NCBI GenBank assembly: GCA_004352715.1
Contig: SCFE01000032.1
Location: 436,615-500,614, forward strand
Direction: 5' to 3'
DNA from: Hofstenia miamia
Taxonomy: Eukaryota; Xenacoelomorpha; Acoela
DNA length: 64,000 nt
The translations under genes and the position numbers were made by a program. Positions 60,961 to 64,000 of this stretch are shown here, in pieces. The notes beneath the pieces are model-generated. The model ran no database searches and was not told where the DNA came from. It saw only the letters and a list, made by a program, of their open reading frames with translations. Numbering within the stretch: the stretch's first letter is position 1; each line of letters begins with the position of its first letter.

Positions 60961-61003
<43 letters not shown>
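60961..61003. repeat. (TA)n microsatellite
   Basis: A TA run, slightly interrupted, at the right flank of the outer Tc1 element. Confidence 0.97.
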
Positions 61004-61009
<6 letters not shown>

Positions 61010-62454
61010 GAGTTGTTCATATTTTGATCATGTTTGAAAATTTGTAATAACGACCTGATGTGGTGCAGTTTTTCCTAAAAATTATTGGGCATAAAAGTTT
61101 TTCAAATCGGTTGCACTTTAGATGGGCTTCAAACGGGATGAAGTTTTTTTCAAAATTGTAGTAATTAGGTGCATCCTCTGTTGCGAAACAATAATTATTT
61201 TTTACTTTTGCATTATTTCCAGCAAATAGAGACTAAATCGCTAAATTATAATTGATAGAATTTCTTTCGATTTACAAAGATTAACTACGTCGTTTATAAC
61301 TTTTCTAGAACAAAATAACGTTTGTCAAACTAATTTTAACAAAGATTCATTGAATTTGAATGCATATAAACAAAAATTTATTTAGTGGGACTTGTTATAT
61401 TTATATGTGATGTTGTAATGTAATTGAACCTTATTTTTACTCTAAATTTGCAAACATTTACATACTTGCTATTTGTTCAAACACTTAATTCTTGCAATGA
61501 ATTTAACAACAATAATTATTTGATTTTATCAAGACTCTATCAATCTATGAAAAATACATTTGCGTAATTCAATCGAAAAAAAATCATTTAAAATTGAACC
61601 TTCTGGGAAAAGGCTTTAGTGGTTTTCCTCTAGGACGCTTTATCAAAGATAATTTGTCGATTTTAGCATTGAGGTGTAAAAAAACTTGAAAATGTAATTC
61701 ATTGCATATTTGGTAACAGAGGATTCCCCAATATTATGGCAATTTTATGCAAAACTTCATCCCTCTTGAAGGAGTTCTAAAATTCAAATCAATTGAAATT
61801 TTATTTTTGCAAAAAGTTTTATGCAAAACTTCATCACATCGCAACTTTTGAAATATGCCAAAATATGGACAACTATAATGTATGCATTGCATTACTGAAT
61901 GTCCCTTATAATTTAGTTAATTTGAGAGCAACAAATGTTCCAAAAATACATATATGATCAGAAACAAAAGAACTTCTGCTACTTTTGTGATTTAAAAACC
62001 CAACAACTAGATATATTGCTTCAAGACTATCAGGACAAAGCAAGATCTTTTTCAAATGATTAGAAATTGATATTTGATTTATTGGTAGACTTTTCTGAGA
62101 AAGTCCTTTATTTTAAGATTTCAAATTGATTATTCTTTGAGAATGCTGGATAATGTTCATTTTAGGTCGATTGTTTGGGATATTTTACGAATGGTCCAAT
62201 CAATGGTGCGCGTTGGAAAATTTTACGTTGTTATCATTTATAGCTTTTTGCCCTTCACGTTTCTTTACTGATTAGGCAAGCAGTTGACAAGTAATAACGT
62301 TAGCAATAGTAAATCTTCAATATATTGGCTACATTTAATTTCAGTGCTTTCAAAACAAACTTGTTGAGATTTATTAATTAAATAAATATCAGTAAGTGGT
62401 ATTTTTCTAAATATCATGCACTAATCTGAAAGATTTGCAAATATTTGCTCGCAG
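61004..62454. other. AT-rich DNA, no gene recognised
   Basis: No convincing coding frame or repeat structure was seen. Confidence 0.5.
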
Positions 62455-62617
62455 CATTCTATTTATTGATGATCAGTGTGTACAGCTGGAAGCTGTGATA
62501 GAAATAATCATGGACATTCCAGACCCAGTCAGTTCGGAAGCAACCGTGGCTGATCATAAAGCGGCTGTAATAAAAAAATACTACAACAAACGTAGTGATG
62601 TTGAAGGACTTCGGCAA
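62455..62617 (+). CDS. Candidate internal host exon
   Basis: A frame of 54 complete codons is bounded by an acceptor ending GCTCGCAG (62447-62454, with a CTAAT branch-point-like sequence about 33 bp upstream) and a donor CAA followed by GTTTGT (62618). It encodes ILFIDDQCVQLEAVIEIIMD, PDPVSSEATVADHKAAVIKK and NKRSDVEGLRQ, a charged, balanced sequence quite unlike the surrounding AT-driven frames. The exon starts one base into a split codon and ends in phase 0. The phase fits the donor at 42057: TG plus C would give a cysteine after SKRS. No protein family was recognised. The frame stays open past the donor to 62737, but that part is AT-biased. Confidence 0.45.
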
Positions 62618-63464
62618 GTTTGTCTTTCAATTTCAGTGTTAATCTTCACAGGTAATCTATTTAATCAACACAAACAACTGAAATTTAATACTGAATATAT
62701 TCTGTTACACTCAAGAAAAGTTGTTTTAAGAAACTGAAGCCATTCAATTTAGAATGCTGTAAAGCTTGTCAAAAGAAACTTGAATATTACCTTAAATTGC
62801 CACTGCCCATGTTTACAAATACGTAAATGAATACTCTTATTGTCCTTCTAAAGTCTAGCTAAATTTTTTTGCTACATTTATTTTCCAAAATCCTTATTTT
62901 TTTATGCCATCCAATATTTTGTAAACTTTAATTGTTTTGTTGCCATTGACAAGCTGCAAGATAATATTTGTAATTCATGCAAATCAAAGTCACTTTCTAG
63001 TAAAAATATATCAAGAGGTAAATGCGCCACAACCATTAAAATATTTCCTAATTATGAGACAAATTTCGAACTTCGGTAATTGAAAAATTCATAGGTAATA
63101 ACATCACTTTAATGGTCAAATTTTGTAAGCTAAATGCACATCATGTTGTAATGCATGCAACAGTATATCCGAAATTCCTAAAATTCATAAAATTCAATCT
63201 CGATAGCATTATGTATCTTGTAATTTGAGATCAATAACTATTATGTATCTGCTTGTACATGTATTATATTTCACAGAATATTACTTGTATTCTGCACATG
63301 CCAGAGGCGTACTCGAGGGGTGCTCAGGGGGCTCAGCCTATCTTATTAAATCTACGGGGAGCCCAGCTCCCACCCCTTGTTAAGGTTATATTATGGGTTT
63401 TATTGGTGTATTTTAATTGTTAAATAACGAAATTTGGTCAAAATATATAACATAAAAATATTAC
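62618..63464. other. AT-rich DNA, no gene recognised
   Basis: A GC-rich patch at 63302-63380 (CAGAGGCGTACTCGAGGGGT) resembles the start of a hAT-type MITE, but no matching right end was found. Confidence 0.45.
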
Positions 63465-63495
63465 TTCTCAAATATAGAGGATCTATATTTGAGAA
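63465..63495. repeat. Perfect hairpin, 14-bp arms, 3-base loop
   Basis: TTCTCAAATATAGA (63465-63478) and its exact reverse complement (63482-63495) surround GGA. Confidence 0.9.
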
Positions 63496-63521
63496 GGGAT
63501 ATCTTTATTTTTGTGGTATGC

Positions 63522-63571
63522 ATGTAGCAGGGCTGTACTCCTAAATATTTAGGAGTACAGCCCTGCTACAT
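63522..63571. repeat. 50-bp perfect palindrome
   Basis: Bases 63522-63546 (starting ATGTAGCAGGGCTGTACTCC) are the exact reverse complement of 63547-63571, with no spacer. Weaker inverted similarity continues outward (TTTATTTTTGTGGT on the left, and ACTACAAAAATAAA on the right). A CAGGG...CCCTG core suggests joined hAT-like termini, but no direct target-site duplication flanks it. Confidence 0.9.
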
Positions 63572-64000
63572 ACAAACTACAAAAATAAATTGCATCAATT
63601 CTAATTTTGAATACAATGTCCAAAGATACCACGAAAATTTATTAAACAAAAATTGGAAATTGCATGCATTTAATAACTTCTATAGGGAAAGACTTTCACC
63701 ATTGCAGAATATTTACCAGGTTGTACACAAGAATGTTTTCACTATTATCGAATTTTCATTATTGCCGCATCACTATTATTAGTAAAATACAAGCATTTTC
63801 ATTTGTAGCAGTGATAATTGTCAAATTTTCACTATTGCCAAACTCGTCTGTATATACAAAACAAGTATCGAGCATTGCCGTTATTTTTCCCTTGAGGATT
63901 TTTTGATAGATTCAATACATTTACGAGTGCTATAAGAGTCTCAAAATCATAATGTTTAGTATTTATTAATTACAAATCACAGAATTATGCATGAACGTAA
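63572..64000. other. AT-rich DNA, no gene recognised
   Basis: A frame at 63664-63906 consists of repeated FHYCRI/SLLSNF-like units from a loosely repeated TTTTCACTATTGCC motif and is not considered a gene. Confidence 0.5.

Noticed and set aside
63302-63380. Second end of a hAT MITE starting CAGAGGCGTACTCG
   Set aside because: No matching inverted terminus or 8-bp duplication could be paired with it; similarity to the palindrome at 63528 is only partial.
1-64000. tRNA, rRNA and snRNA genes
   Set aside because: None recognised; the only tRNA-like boxes (45250-45370) are too imperfect to call.

Overview
The window reads as intergenic or intronic DNA of an AT-rich invertebrate animal genome. 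It has no operons, no ribosome-binding-site-led genes and no long host open reading frames. Instead it has many (TA)n and (TAA)n microsatellites, small terminal-inverted-repeat elements, and decayed copies of several metazoan transposon classes: Tc1, a DD41D mariner-group element, piggyBac, hAT-type MITEs, Jockey/CR1-group LINEs, an R4/Dong-type LINE and a Penelope-like element. The species cannot be fixed from sequence alone.

Layout. 1-8.5 kb: AT-rich DNA with a gap, three inverted-repeat elements, a near-identical direct duplication joined by single-N junctions, and a piggyBac remnant. 8.5-18.5 kb: mostly unassignable AT-rich DNA, with a 298-bp duplicated block, a LINE 3' end on the minus strand and a hAT-type MITE. 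18.56-22.91 kb: a satellite array of 41.8 head-to-tail copies of a 104-bp monomer with no differences seen by eye. 24.4-40.2 kb: a retrotransposon graveyard holding at least four LINE lineages and one decayed unclassified transposon-type gene. 41.6-42.1 kb: the best candidate host exon, a 63-codon secreted-peptide-like reading frame behind a TATA box. 44.7-51 kb: two mariner-group elements. 54-58.1 kb: a decayed reading frame, a MITE and a Penelope-like element arranged head-to-head. 58.1-61 kb: one Tc1 element inserted cleanly inside another. 62.4 kb: a candidate internal host exon. 63.5 kb: two strong palindromes.

Assembly quality matters here. Eleven single-N positions and five longer N runs are present, and most are flanked by sequence repeated elsewhere in the window. 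Several apparent duplications and broken transposase genes are therefore probably joining artefacts or unmerged haplotypes. No transposon gene in the window is intact. The only sequences that could belong to a working host gene are the candidate exons at 41887, 62455 and, more weakly, 13436 and 46777. The splice phases of the first two are compatible, so one gene with a transposon-filled intron of about 20 kb is possible but unproven.
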